Positions 18,367-26,944 of a stretch of 64,000 nucleotides of DNA are shown in pieces. The position numbers and the translations under genes were made by a program. Location of the stretch: positions 682,001-746,000 of the forward strand of contig JAXLTY010000001.1 of the NCBI GenBank assembly GCA_046329815.1, read 5' to 3'. The DNA comes from JADJSS01 sp046329815. Lineage in GTDB: Bacteria; Bacteroidota; Bacteroidia; Chitinophagales; JADIYW01. The notes below the pieces were generated by a model, which saw only the letters and a program-made list of their open reading frames with translations, searched no databases and had not been told where the DNA came from. Within the stretch, counting starts at the first letter, position 1. Each line of letters starts with the position of its first letter.

Positions 18367-19764
18367 TTATTTAGGTAAAATTTCTACCGAATAGGTGCGT
18401 GCGTTGTCCGTTGTCTTTATTTTTACAAGCTGTCTTGCTGCGTCTGTTTCCTGCGAATAATTTCCACCGGAAACAATAAGATTATAACCACTTGGATAAA
18501 AACGGTTCGGTACAAAAATCTCTGTCGGCTGTGTGATAGCTGTATTGGAAACAAATGTCATCGTAAATTTCTTAGTAACAGGATCAAATCGAAACGTGTT
18601 TATTTTTCCGGCAGTTGCCTTTGGATAAGTTCTGATTAAATGCGATAAAATAGGTGTTTCGCTGCCATCTGCATTTAATGGTGCCCAGCCGCCATGTCCA
18701 TTAAACCAGTAAGAAATTCCTGACTGTGTAGAATCTAAATAGGCAAACATATCATCTAAAAAATCACCAAAACCAACAGTTGATGGACTCAAACCGGTTT
18801 CACCAATGATCATCGGACAATTGTGCCGTTTCATTTCGCGTGTTCTGCTGTTAAAACAATCTTTGGTATTTTGTTTTGCCGTTGCATCATACGGAGCCAC
18901 CGCTGCCTCCACAAAGAATGGATAGAAATGCGGTGCATATCCTAAATTCGAAATATTTCTGGTATCATTTATTTTCGGCAAATTGGAAGTTACACCAAAG
19001 TTGACATACAACGATTGCGGTTCAAAGAACAGGTATTTATCAGGTTCTATTCTTCGCATTAAAGGAATGACCTTGTCGTAAAAAACTTTTAATGTGTTTT
19101 TCTCAAAATCACCTAATGCTTTTATCGGATCACCGCCATAAGGTTCATTCATAATATCATAACCAATCACATATGGATTGTTTTTAAACCGTTCCAATAC
19201 TTTTTGCCACATTAAGATGTAGTGGTCTTGTAATTCTTTGTATGTAGTATAGTTCCAGAAATTTCCCAGTGCCGCAATCACCGCCGGATCCAAATTTTTC
19301 AGAAACCATGCTCCTGAGTTGTTTGTAGTATTGATCGGATAGCCGTTTGTATGAACTGCCCAGGCCGGCGCACCATCGCCGCCAAATACGATGGAATAAA
19401 TATCCTGGTGCATATCCAGCATGACATGCATACCGCGCGATGTGTACCAGTTTACGCGTTGTTCTATTCTGTCTAAATAACGTTCATCATAAACACCTTT
19501 TTGCGGTTCGATGCCATCCCAAAGAATAAGATAGCGTACAAAATTAAACCCAAATTCTTTGTCTTCTCGGTTAATATCACTTTCCTGCATCCATGGATCC
19601 ACAGCCGGATTTTTTTCACCGCTGTTCAAACCATGTAAAATTAACTGACGACCAAATTGATCCTGAAAAATACTAGGATCATCAACTACTGAAGAAGTAT
19701 TATTTTCTTTTTTACAGGAAAAAATAAAAGTTGAAAATAGTAAGAGTAAATGCCATCTATTCAT
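18367..19764 (-). CDS. GH5 glycosidase lipoprotein, endoglycoceramidase-like
   Basis: A 465-residue protein with lipobox Cys17 (STFIFSCKKE). The catalytic TIM barrel shows LHGLN (about 43-47), DMHQDIYS (117-124), FGGDGAPAWAV (127-137), acid/base Glu207 in DIMNEP and nucleophile Glu322 in GETGLSP. The HQD plus GDGAPxWA combination is typical of endoglycoceramidases, which release the sugar chain from glycosphingolipids, rather than of cellulases. A C-terminal beta-sandwich (about 375-465) follows. It is transcribed 57 bases upstream of the phosphodiesterase gene, so the two may share an mRNA. Confidence 0.85.
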   Translation of the reverse strand: MNRWHLLLLFSTFIFSCKKENNTSSVVDDPSIFQDQFGRQLILHGLNSGEKNPAVDPWMQESDINREDKEFGFNFVRYLILWDGIEPQKGVYDERYLDRIEQRVNWYTSRGMHVMLDMHQDIYSIVFGGDGAPAWAVHTNGYPINTTNNSGAWFLKNLDPAVIAALGNFWNYTTYKELQDHYILMWQKVLERFKNNPYVIGYDIMNEPYGGDPIKALGDFEKNTLKVFYDKVIPLMRRIEPDKYLFFEPQSLYVNFGVTSNLPKINDTRNISNLGYAPHFYPFFVEAAVAPYDATAKQNTKDCFNSRTREMKRHNCPMIIGETGLSPSTVGFGDFLDDMFAYLDSTQSGISYWFNGHGGWAPLNADGSETPILSHLIRTYPKATAGKINTFRFDPVTKKFTMTFVSNTAITQPTEIFVPNRFYPSGYNLIVSGGNYSQETDAARQLVKIKTTDNARTYSVEILPK

Positions 19765-19821
19765 CTACCTAAGATAAAAAATAGTTTTGATTTTTTACCT
19801 TATAATCGCATTTAAATGCTG

Positions 19822-19853
19822 TTTGCTTTCAATTCTTTTTACATGTATTTTTG
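19822..19853 (+). promoter_or_regulatory. Promoter of the Crp/Fnr-family gene
   Basis: TTTG at 19822-19825 and TATTTTTG at 19846-19853 match the Bacteroidota -33 (TTTG) and -7 (TAnnTTTG) elements with a 20-base spacer. Transcription would start near 19860, about 15 bases before the ATG. Confidence 0.6.
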
Positions 19854-19874
19854 TGGAAGTAAGTAAATTAGACA

Positions 19875-20477
19875 ATGAATTTTTCATTTTCATCCAAACA
19901 GCAATTAATAGAAGCGTTGCAGTTGGCAGGTGTTTCAGCAAATTCAATAGAATTGCTTACAGCGCAAATGGAAAATGTTGTTGTAAAATCAAATCAGGTA
20001 TTGATAAAATCAGGGCAAATTAACACGCATTTATATTATGTGTTAAGTGGTGGTTTTGTTTGCCGTTTTGTAAGTGAAGATGCCGAAATTGAACGAACGA
20101 TTAATTTCTATTTAAATGAACTACATCCGGTAATGGCCTGTATTGACAGCTATTTTTTACAAACTAAAACATCATGTGAACTTCGAGCAATAAGTGATTC
20201 TAATGTATTAGCTATTAGCAAAAAAGCTATAGATAATTTAATAGCTATTGACACTAATCTTAAGTTGCTGTTTGATCAATTATTAACCAATGCACTTATT
20301 GAAGAAAATGATTTAAAACTAAAAATTATTTCTTGTAAGCCAGATACTTTTTATCAATATATCATCCAAGAATTTCCTGCCGTAATCCAAAAAGTACCTT
20401 CAAAATATATAGCCGAACTGATGGGTATTTCTGCCGAATGGCTGAGTAAATTAAAATCCAAACATAAATTTTCTTGA
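19875..20477 (+). CDS. Crp/Fnr-family transcriptional regulator
   Basis: A 200-residue protein with a cyclic-nucleotide-binding-type beta-roll (about residues 25-115, including YYVLSGGFVCRFV) and a C-terminal winged helix (about 165-195, KYIAELMGISAEWLSKLKSK). No Cys cluster for an Fe-S centre is evident, so a redox cluster like that of Fnr is unlikely; the ligand is unknown. It has its own promoter. Its stop codon lies within the CTTGAATTAATTCAAG palindrome at 20473-20488, and the next gene downstream is the PhlG-like/FAD fusion, which it may control. Confidence 0.88.
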   Translation: MNFSFSSKQQLIEALQLAGVSANSIELLTAQMENVVVKSNQVLIKSGQINTHLYYVLSGGFVCRFVSEDAEIERTINFYLNELHPVMACIDSYFLQTKTSCELRAISDSNVLAISKKAIDNLIAIDTNLKLLFDQLLTNALIEENDLKLKIISCKPDTFYQYIIQEFPAVIQKVPSKYIAELMGISAEWLSKLKSKHKFS

Positions 20478-20488
20478 ATTAATTCAAG
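20473..20488. promoter_or_regulatory. Candidate Crp/Fnr-type operator (TTGA-N6-TCAA)
   Basis: CTTGAATTAATTCAAG is a perfect 16-bp palindrome whose core TTGA-N6-TCAA matches the half-site pattern and spacing of Fnr-type operators. Its centre is about 43 bases upstream of the start site expected from the TACTTTTG element, the position usual for class II activation. It covers the stop of the Crp/Fnr gene. Confidence 0.55.
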
Positions 20489-20510
20489 TGCCATTTTAAA
20501 ACTTACCATC

Positions 20511-20518
20511 TACTTTTG
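20511..20518 (+). promoter_or_regulatory. -7 promoter element for the PhlG-like/FAD fusion gene
   Basis: TACTTTTG matches TAnnTTTG. No TTTG is visible at the -33 position; the operator-like palindrome lies just upstream instead, as expected for an activator-dependent promoter. The ATG follows at 20538. Confidence 0.55.
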
Positions 20519-20537
20519 CTTCATAAAATAATATAAG

Positions 20538-22679
20538 ATGGCAAAAGCACAATTAGGTTATACCACTGAAGATAAGCAAGAAAAATTCTCCAAATTTTAT
20601 ACTACCGAATTTTCAAAAATTCCGGATGATGTTATACATGCTTTACAAAATCCATTGGAATGGAGTGCATTACCTGACATTCATCAAATGGTAAGTTTAG
20701 AAGAAGATGGATATCTATCTGTCGAGAATGGTTATGCAATTAATAAAAAAGATGGCAGTATTGCTGTTGCAGTAAAAACAGAGATGCCTGATGTAACGCC
20801 ACAAATGTGGGATTGGTGGTTTGGATGGCACGGTTGCCAGGATAATCGTTATAAATTATGGCATCCTTTGGCACATGTATCTGCAAAATGGCAAGACGGA
20901 AGAAATGATATTTGTTATATTGGCCGCAACTCCATCATTAAAGAATACATCGGCGACAACTTATTAGATGCAGCTATACAATTTAAATCGCCTAAAGAAT
21001 TTGGATTTTCCAACGATGCTATCAATCACAAAGAAAAAGCAGTATATATCTGTGCCAGATTAGGTCATCCAACTTTGCCTGTTGATTATGGTTACTTAGT
21101 GCACCAGGTCAGAAAAACCGCAAATGGTTCCGAAATGCGTTCGCGTTTTTGGGTTGGCGGAAAATATGTTGCTATCAGAAAAGAAGGAAAAGTGGCTGAA
21201 GTTGTTACATCTGTATTAAAAATGGTAAGAGCATTGCCTAAAAATTTTGGTTATGATTTAATGAAACATTGTTCAGAAGAAATGAATCATTTAGCGGCAT
21301 TTTTACCACAACTGTATCATGAATTGCATGTGTCAAATACATTAGCAATTAGTGGCATAGTGCATCAAAAACAAGAGGCAAATTTTGAACAAACGATGTT
21401 TGGTTTTTTATATAATCAACAACGTTTTGGTCGCGTACCAGATTTGATTACAGAACCAACTACTGTGGAAGATATTATTAATATTATACGATATGCCAAA
21501 CAAGTTGGTAAAAGAGTCACTGTCTTATCAGGCGGCAGAAGTTTTAGTGCTAATGCTATGCGCAATGATTGTATAGTTATTTCCATGAAAAATTTCACCA
21601 ACTATACAATCAACAAAGATGAAATGACGGCTGTTGCAGAACCGGGTTTAGGTGGCTCAGATTTGATGAAAGCATTATACAAAAATGATTTGTTTTTTCC
21701 GGCTGGTCATTGCAAAGGCGTATGTATTGGTGGCTACTTATTGCAAGGCGGTTATGGCTGGAATGGCAGAAAATTAGGCATTGCCTGTAAAAGTATCTTT
21801 GGCTTAGATATTGTGACGGCTGATGGTGAATTAGTGCATGCAAACGAACATGAAAATTCTGATTTATTCTGGGCTGCAAGAGGTGCCGGAGCCGGCTTTT
21901 TTGGTGTAGTGGTAAAATTTTTTTTGCGATTATATCATCGACCAAAATACCAAGCTATTATGGCGCATGATTTTTCTATCAAGCATGTAGAAGATGTGTA
22001 TAGATGGGCTTATGAAGTAGGACCAAGTGTTCCTAAATCAGTAGAATTTCAAATGATGATGAGCAGAAACATGTTGAACATTCTTGGTCCCGGAATTGAA
22101 GCGTTTGCGCCTATATTTGCAGATACAAAAGAAGAATTTGAAGAAGCTAAACAGTTTATGGAAAATAGTCCGATTAAGAAGAAAGCCATTATCCGAACAC
22201 CGGCATTTAATCCAGGAATTGAGTTTTTTTACAAAGGAGTTATGGAGCATTATCCTGCGAATTACAACTATGGCGTAGATAATATGTGGACACATGCTTC
22301 TATTGATGAATTAATGCCATACATTAAAGAAATTGCAAACACCTTGCCACCAGCACCGTCGCACTTTTTATGGCTCAACTGGTATCCTGATGCTATTGAT
22401 ACAGACATGGCTTACAGCAAAGAAGACAATATTTATCTGGCATTATATAGCTGTTGGAAAAACCACAACGACACGCCTAAATACACCAATTGGGCATCTG
22501 ATATGGTAGGCAAGATGCAGCAATATTCATCCGGTATTCAATTAGCCGACGAAGGATTGCACAAACGCAGTGATAAATTTTTGAGCGATGAAAACTTTAA
22601 TAAGTTACAAGCCATTCGTGCTAAACGAGATCCACATAATTTATTTATGGAATGGCACAGCCATGGGTTTGAAAAATAA
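20538..22679 (+). CDS. Fusion of PhlG-like (DAPG hydrolase family) domain and FAD-linked oxidase
   Basis: A 713-residue two-domain protein with no signal peptide. Residues about 1-270 resemble the diacetylphloroglucinol hydrolase (PhlG) family, zinc enzymes that cleave a C-C bond in acylated phloroglucinols: MWDWWFGWHG, HPLAHVSAKW, a Glu at 136 in IIKEYIGD, and His244 with Glu248 in KHCSEEMN as possible metal ligands. Residues about 300-700 form an FAD-binding PCMH/VAO oxidase of berberine-bridge type: VLSGGRSFSA, GHCKGVCIGG, GGYGWNGRKLG, and a C-terminal HNLFMEWHSHG. Arg334 stands where bicovalent family members have the flavin-linked His; Cys392 is retained. Substrate unknown. It follows the Crp/Fnr gene and a likely operator. 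Confidence 0.8.
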   Translation: MAKAQLGYTTEDKQEKFSKFYTTEFSKIPDDVIHALQNPLEWSALPDIHQMVSLEEDGYLSVENGYAINKKDGSIAVAVKTEMPDVTPQMWDWWFGWHGCQDNRYKLWHPLAHVSAKWQDGRNDICYIGRNSIIKEYIGDNLLDAAIQFKSPKEFGFSNDAINHKEKAVYICARLGHPTLPVDYGYLVHQVRKTANGSEMRSRFWVGGKYVAIRKEGKVAEVVTSVLKMVRALPKNFGYDLMKHCSEEMNHLAAFLPQLYHELHVSNTLAISGIVHQKQEANFEQTMFGFLYNQQRFGRVPDLITEPTTVEDIINIIRYAKQVGKRVTVLSGGRSFSANAMRNDCIVISMKNFTNYTINKDEMTAVAEPGLGGSDLMKALYKNDLFFPAGHCKGVCIGGYLLQGGYGWNGRKLGIACKSIFGLDIVTADGELVHANEHENSDLFWAARGAGAGFFGVVVKFFLRLYHRPKYQAIMAHDFSIKHVEDVYRWAYEVGPSVPKSVEFQMMMSRNMLNILGPGIEAFAPIFADTKEEFEEAKQFMENSPIKKKAIIRTPAFNPGIEFFYKGVMEHYPANYNYGVDNMWTHASIDELMPYIKEIANTLPPAPSHFLWLNWYPDAIDTDMAYSKEDNIYLALYSCWKNHNDTPKYTNWASDMVGKMQQYSSGIQLADEGLHKRSDKFLSDENFNKLQAIRAKRDPHNLFMEWHSHGFEK

Positions 22680-22703
22680 TACTTTGAAATAGCAAAGAAC
22701 ACA

Positions 22704-23483
22704 CTAAACAAATATTTCACCAATTAAATAACATACTGCCTGACCGCTCATTTCCACACGTTCGCCTAAATGTTTGCATTTTAAGAAACCTGTCCGTTGT
22801 GATAATTGCATGGCAGTTAGTTCTGTCTTGTTTAATTTTTTTGACCAAAATGGAATTAATACTGAATGTGCAGAACCGGTTACCGGATCTTCGTTGATAC
22901 CGGATTGTGGTGCAAAAAATCGCGATACAAAATCAACATCTTTGCCTTTTGCTGTGATAATTAAATTCTTATTTAATTGCTGAATAAACGAAAAATCAGG
23001 TTGGCAATTTTGAACAGCATCTTCATCTTCCAGCAAGGCAACATATTTTGATTTTGAATCGTAAAATGCAATTGCATGTGTGCCGATTGCCTGTGGCAAA
23101 ATAGCCGGAATTGCAGCAACTGTAGTATCAATGGCAGGAAAGTTAAGCGTTATCCAGTCTTCATTTTTGGTTACAAATAAATCACCTGCCATACAAGTAA
23201 AATGAATTTCATTTTCAGCATAATTCAAATAGTTGTAAAGCACAAATGCACTTGCTAAAGTGGCATGACCGCATAATTCAATTTCCACCGTTGGTGTAAA
23301 CCATCTGATGTGATATTTTTCATCCTCTTTCACAAAGAAAGCGGTTTCTGCTAAATTATTTTCGGCAGCAATTTGTTGCATTGTTTCTGCAGACAGCCAT
23401 TTTTCTAAAGGCACTACTGCAGCAGGATTGCCTTTAAAAACGCTATCTGTAAAGGCATCAATTTGGTAAATCATATGCGTCAT
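22704..23483 (-). CDS. PhzF-family isomerase/epimerase
   Basis: A 259-residue protein of the PhzF/DapF-like fold with the N-terminal GNPAAVV motif (residues 18-24), the catalytic Glu46 in NLAETAFF, and the second-half signature GINEDPVTGSAHS. PhzF itself isomerises a phenazine precursor, but most family members act on unknown small molecules, and no phenazine genes are nearby. It is the last gene of a tight minus-strand operon; its ATG at 23483 lies one base after the preceding stop. A second ATG three codons in is equally possible. Confidence 0.9.
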   Translation of the reverse strand: MTHMIYQIDAFTDSVFKGNPAAVVPLEKWLSAETMQQIAAENNLAETAFFVKEDEKYHIRWFTPTVEIELCGHATLASAFVLYNYLNYAENEIHFTCMAGDLFVTKNEDWITLNFPAIDTTVAAIPAILPQAIGTHAIAFYDSKSKYVALLEDEDAVQNCQPDFSFIQQLNKNLIITAKGKDVDFVSRFFAPQSGINEDPVTGSAHSVLIPFWSKKLNKTELTAMQLSQRTGFLKCKHLGERVEMSGQAVCYLIGEIFV

Positions 23484-23484
23484 A

Positions 23485-23814
23485 TTATTTTGTTTTAGCT
23501 CTGGCGTCTAAATATTTTACAATTCTGGAAGCGGTATTATCTGCATACATTCCATATGCGTTTACAATGATACCTTTTATATTAAATCTTACAGAAGAAA
23601 TGGCATATACAATGGTCTCATCACCAGGATCTATTTCACCTTCAAAGCGATATACCTCATCTATATCAAAATCTTCAGGCGATAAACTGACAGAAGTTTT
23701 GTTGCATATAATAAAATCAACATCGTGATTTAAATTAAAATCTGATGTATAGCCACGATTTTGCAGGTCATTTACCGCTTCTGATACGGTGTCGTAATTA
23801 TATTCTGATTCCAT
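23485..23814 (-). CDS. Small conserved Bacteroidota protein (often mislabelled PRPP synthetase)
   Basis: A 109-residue acidic protein beginning MESEYNYDTVSEAVNDLQNR, with DEVYRFEG and AYGMYADNTASRIV as its most conserved-looking parts. As I recall, proteins of this kind are common in Bacteroidota and are often named phosphoribosylpyrophosphate synthetase, but none of the PRPP-synthetase motifs are present, so the function is unknown. The ATG at 23814 matches the usual family start; an upstream ATG at 23847 adds 11 residues. It lies between the FAD oxidoreductase and PhzF in one operon. Confidence 0.75.
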   Translation of the reverse strand: MESEYNYDTVSEAVNDLQNRGYTSDFNLNHDVDFIICNKTSVSLSPEDFDIDEVYRFEGEIDPGDETIVYAISSVRFNIKGIIVNAYGMYADNTASRIVKYLDARAKTK

Positions 23815-23853
23815 GGTATTTGTTTTAAAATAAAAAAAATTAGTCATTCTGTT

Positions 23854-25440
23854 TTAATGCGCATATAATTCCGCCAGTTTTTCCGCACAGCGTTCGCCGT
23901 CCATCGCAGCACTCATGATGCCGCCGGCATAACCGGCACCTTCTGCGCAAGGGAACAATCGTTTAGTAGTAACATGTTCAAAGGTAATTTTGTTTCGAGG
24001 AATTTTTACCGGTGATGACGTACGGCTTTCGACACCGATAATTTGTGCATCATTCGTTAAATAACCACGCATCTTATTTCCAAAACTTTTAAATCCTTCG
24101 TGTAAACAATAGGCAATTTCTTTTGGTAAAAAATCACGCATTTCTACAGATACCAATCCTGGTTGATAGGAAGTTTCTAATAACGATGATGATATTTTTT
24201 TGTTTACAAAATCCTGCATACGCTGTGCCGGCGCAATTTGTGTTTGTCCTGCAATTTGCCATGCTTTCTGCTCTACATTTTTTTGAAATTCCATCGCAGC
24301 CAATGCACCGAATTGTTTGAATTTTTTCCAATCGGTTTCATCAACAGCAACCACCATTCCTGAATTAGAAAACGGCGAATCACGTTTGGATGGCGACATA
24401 CCATTGACCACAATTTCATTTTGATTGGTAGCAGATGGTACTATAAAGCCACCAGGACACATGCAAAACGAAAATACACCTTTTTGATTTGTTCCCACTT
24501 TCACCTGCTCTACTAAACTATACGATGCAGCAGGCAATACATCGCATTTATTTCCGTGATACTGAATCGTGTCAATTAAGTTTTGCTGATGTTCGATACG
24601 CACACCTAATGCAAAGGGCTTTGCTTCTATTAAAACATTTTTATGATGCAGTAATTCAAAAATATCGCGTGCAGAATGACCAGTTGCTAAAATAACGCCG
24701 ATGCCATTATACTCTTTCATAGTTGAATCTATTCCTATTGATTCCGCAACAATGCCTTTAATTGTGTCATCTTTTAAAATAAGATCGATCACTTTAGTAT
24801 CGAAATGAATTTCGCCGCCGTATTTTAAGATCGTGTTTCGTATTTCCTGAATGAGTTTAGGTAGTTTATTCGTACCAATATGCGGATGCGTTTCAAACAA
24901 AATTTGTTCATTTGCGCCATGCGTTACCATGATTTCTAAAATGCGTTTAATATCGCCGCGCTTTTTAGAACGCGTATATAATTTACCATCGCTGTATGTA
25001 CCAGCACCGCCTTCACCAAAACAATAATTGGAATCTCCGTTAACGATATTCTTTTTGTTGATATTGGCTAAATCGCGCCTGCGTTCCTGCACATCTTTTC
25101 CGCGTTCTAATACAATAGGTTTAATGCCGAGCTCTATCAAACGCAGTGCAGCAAACAAACCTGCCGGTCCGGCGCCGACGATGATGGCTTGCTTTGCATT
25201 CGATACATCTTTGTATTCAAACGCCTGCTGAATCAAAGGTTCCGGCGTTTCATCTATATATACATCAGCGCTGATATTTACTTTTATGGTACGCGAACGT
25301 GCATCAATGGAGCGTTTGCTTAAACGAACATGAAACGTGTTTTCATCTTTTAGTTGCAGATGCGACTTGATGTGCTGATGAAGTGCTGCTTCATCAAAAG
25401 CGATTTCAGGCGGAAGTTCTAGTGTTATATTTTTTTTCAT
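23854..25440 (-). CDS. FAD-dependent oxidoreductase (COG2509-type)
   Basis: A 528-residue flavoprotein. After an N-terminal 85-residue domain comes the dinucleotide-binding motif AIIVGAGPAGLFAALRLIELG (about residues 86-105), then GEGGAGTYSDGKL, VILATGHSARDIF and a C-terminal FAD-binding stretch PCAEGAGYAGGIMSAAMDG. This is the uncharacterised FAD-dependent dehydrogenase family widespread in bacteria; the substrate is not known. It is the first gene of a three-gene minus-strand operon with the small acidic protein and PhzF. Confidence 0.88.
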   Translation of the reverse strand: MKKNITLELPPEIAFDEAALHQHIKSHLQLKDENTFHVRLSKRSIDARSRTIKVNISADVYIDETPEPLIQQAFEYKDVSNAKQAIIVGAGPAGLFAALRLIELGIKPIVLERGKDVQERRRDLANINKKNIVNGDSNYCFGEGGAGTYSDGKLYTRSKKRGDIKRILEIMVTHGANEQILFETHPHIGTNKLPKLIQEIRNTILKYGGEIHFDTKVIDLILKDDTIKGIVAESIGIDSTMKEYNGIGVILATGHSARDIFELLHHKNVLIEAKPFALGVRIEHQQNLIDTIQYHGNKCDVLPAASYSLVEQVKVGTNQKGVFSFCMCPGGFIVPSATNQNEIVVNGMSPSKRDSPFSNSGMVVAVDETDWKKFKQFGALAAMEFQKNVEQKAWQIAGQTQIAPAQRMQDFVNKKISSSLLETSYQPGLVSVEMRDFLPKEIAYCLHEGFKSFGNKMRGYLTNDAQIIGVESRTSSPVKIPRNKITFEHVTTKRLFPCAEGAGYAGGIMSAAMDGERCAEKLAELYAH

Positions 25441-25512
25441 AACTGTAGCAGTTTTATTGCTAAAAGTTTTTGTGAAGATAAGTTATTCAGTAAATTTATA
25501 AAAACCATCCGT

Positions 25513-26664
25513 ATGAAAAACAATATACTGCTGAGCTGCCTGCTTAGTTTTTCCATTGCTTTAATTACTTCTTGCAATAGCTGCAATACGATATTACCGC
25601 AAACCGAATTGCTTACACCGGTAATTGCCGACAGATGTTACCTGAGTGATATTGCTATTGACGGAACACATGCCATGGCTTCCATTTACTGTTTTAAAGA
25701 AGATTCTCTTTTTTGTGAGATACAGTGCTTTGAACTGAAAGGTAATTCATGGCAAAAGATACAAACCATTGCACGCAACTGCGATTCTATATTTTATCCG
25801 TTACACTTAGCTATTGATGGCAACTATGCAGTAGTCGGGCATCCGAGCGATTGCAATTACAGATCTAAAGCGGAAGTGTATGTTTTCCGTCCGGATCAGT
25901 GGGAACACATGCAAGACCTTTATCCGGATGATACTGCAGAAATGTGTTACAGAGGTTACGGAAAAGATGTAGATGTGTATGGCGATTATGCAATAGTAAC
26001 CAACGGACCGGATGCGAACGGCAAGAACGGTACTTATTGCGCTTACATATTTAAACAGTCTGCTTTCAAATGGACACAGGTTGCGAAGATCAAGAACTTT
26101 AGCATGATGGAAGATTTTGAAGCAAGGTTAGGTAACAATATTTGCGTATTCCGCACGCGCTCGCCAAAAGAACAAGGTGATCTTATTCTGAATAACAGGA
26201 TACATGTATATGTTGCCAACAGCGATGGTGACTGGCAGGAAACCGATTTACTGGAACCAAAGCAGGGCGATACCGCTGCGCATTATTATGCATCCGATTT
26301 TGATTTCAGTACAGATTATATGGTGGTGTCTTCACACAATAAGAATATTACAAACGCTACTTATAAATTATATTTTTACCGTTTGATAAAAGGCAAAAAA
26401 TTCGTATTGAATACGATGGTCAGCAATTCCGGTTTCAGCGTGGCGTCGTCTGATAAGTTTGCTATAAATACCGTAGATGGTAACTTTCAAACCTACTATT
26501 ATAAGAACGGCGGCTACGCGAAAGGAAATCTGTATATCAGGAATCCTAAGGTAGGCATACAACGCCTGGCAGCAAGCAACGATTATATTATGTATGCCGG
26601 TTCCAAAGTGCCTTATTCTTCCACGTCCGACTCTGTGTATGTTTGTTTTCAAAAGGTGAAATAA
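25513..26664 (+). CDS. Lipoprotein with FG-GAP-like beta-propeller repeats
   Basis: A 383-residue protein with a lipoprotein signal (LITSCNSCN). The mature part repeats a pattern of hydrophobic-Asp/Asn-Gly-xx-Ala/Tyr turns (IAIDGTHAMAS, LAIDGNYAVVG, VDVYGDYAIVT, DFSTDYMVVS), about one per 50 residues, as in FG-GAP-type propellers. It is probably a cell-envelope or surface protein. No enzyme motif is visible. It is monocistronic and followed by a 592-base region rich in repeats. Confidence 0.75.
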   Translation: MKNNILLSCLLSFSIALITSCNSCNTILPQTELLTPVIADRCYLSDIAIDGTHAMASIYCFKEDSLFCEIQCFELKGNSWQKIQTIARNCDSIFYPLHLAIDGNYAVVGHPSDCNYRSKAEVYVFRPDQWEHMQDLYPDDTAEMCYRGYGKDVDVYGDYAIVTNGPDANGKNGTYCAYIFKQSAFKWTQVAKIKNFSMMEDFEARLGNNICVFRTRSPKEQGDLILNNRIHVYVANSDGDWQETDLLEPKQGDTAAHYYASDFDFSTDYMVVSSHNKNITNATYKLYFYRLIKGKKFVLNTMVSNSGFSVASSDKFAINTVDGNFQTYYYKNGGYAKGNLYIRNPKVGIQRLAASNDYIMYAGSKVPYSSTSDSVYVCFQKVK

Positions 26665-26744
26665 ATTGGTTCTGCTTGTGAGTCACGTACCAAGGCGGTG
26701 CTTTCCTGTATTTCTTTCACTCTTTCCGCTTTTCCTTTAATCTT

Positions 26745-26921
26745 TTACAGCGCCTGGATATAGATTTCCGGTGGCTGGTTATCGCTTTCCACAGTATTTT
26801 TACCTATTGTCGCCGCTTTGCAGGTGCTTTCCGGCAGTTGTTTATTGCTTTCCATGTTATTTTTAATGTTTGTCACTCTCTTTTTAGCTGTTGCCATGCT
26901 TCTTTTAGTACTTTCCACCAT
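26745..26921 (-). pseudogene. Short ORF resembling the start of the 27257 gene (possible remnant)
   Basis: A 58-codon frame starting at the ATG (26921) within the left 14-bp inverted repeat and ending at 26745. It begins MVESTKRSMATAKKRVTNIK. On the other side of the AT-rich arrays the mirror-image sequence reads MVESSK, stop, then in frame SITNHKETMKKKRVKRI, leading into the gene at 27257. The shared MVES(S/T)K start and KKRVxxI motif suggest the two flanks are inverted copies of one gene start. The ORF itself has internal VES/MES repeats (NNMESNKQLPES, KNTVESDNQPPE). Whether it is translated is unknown. Confidence 0.4.
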
Positions 26922-26944
26922 TTAGATGGTTTATTTATGCGTTA

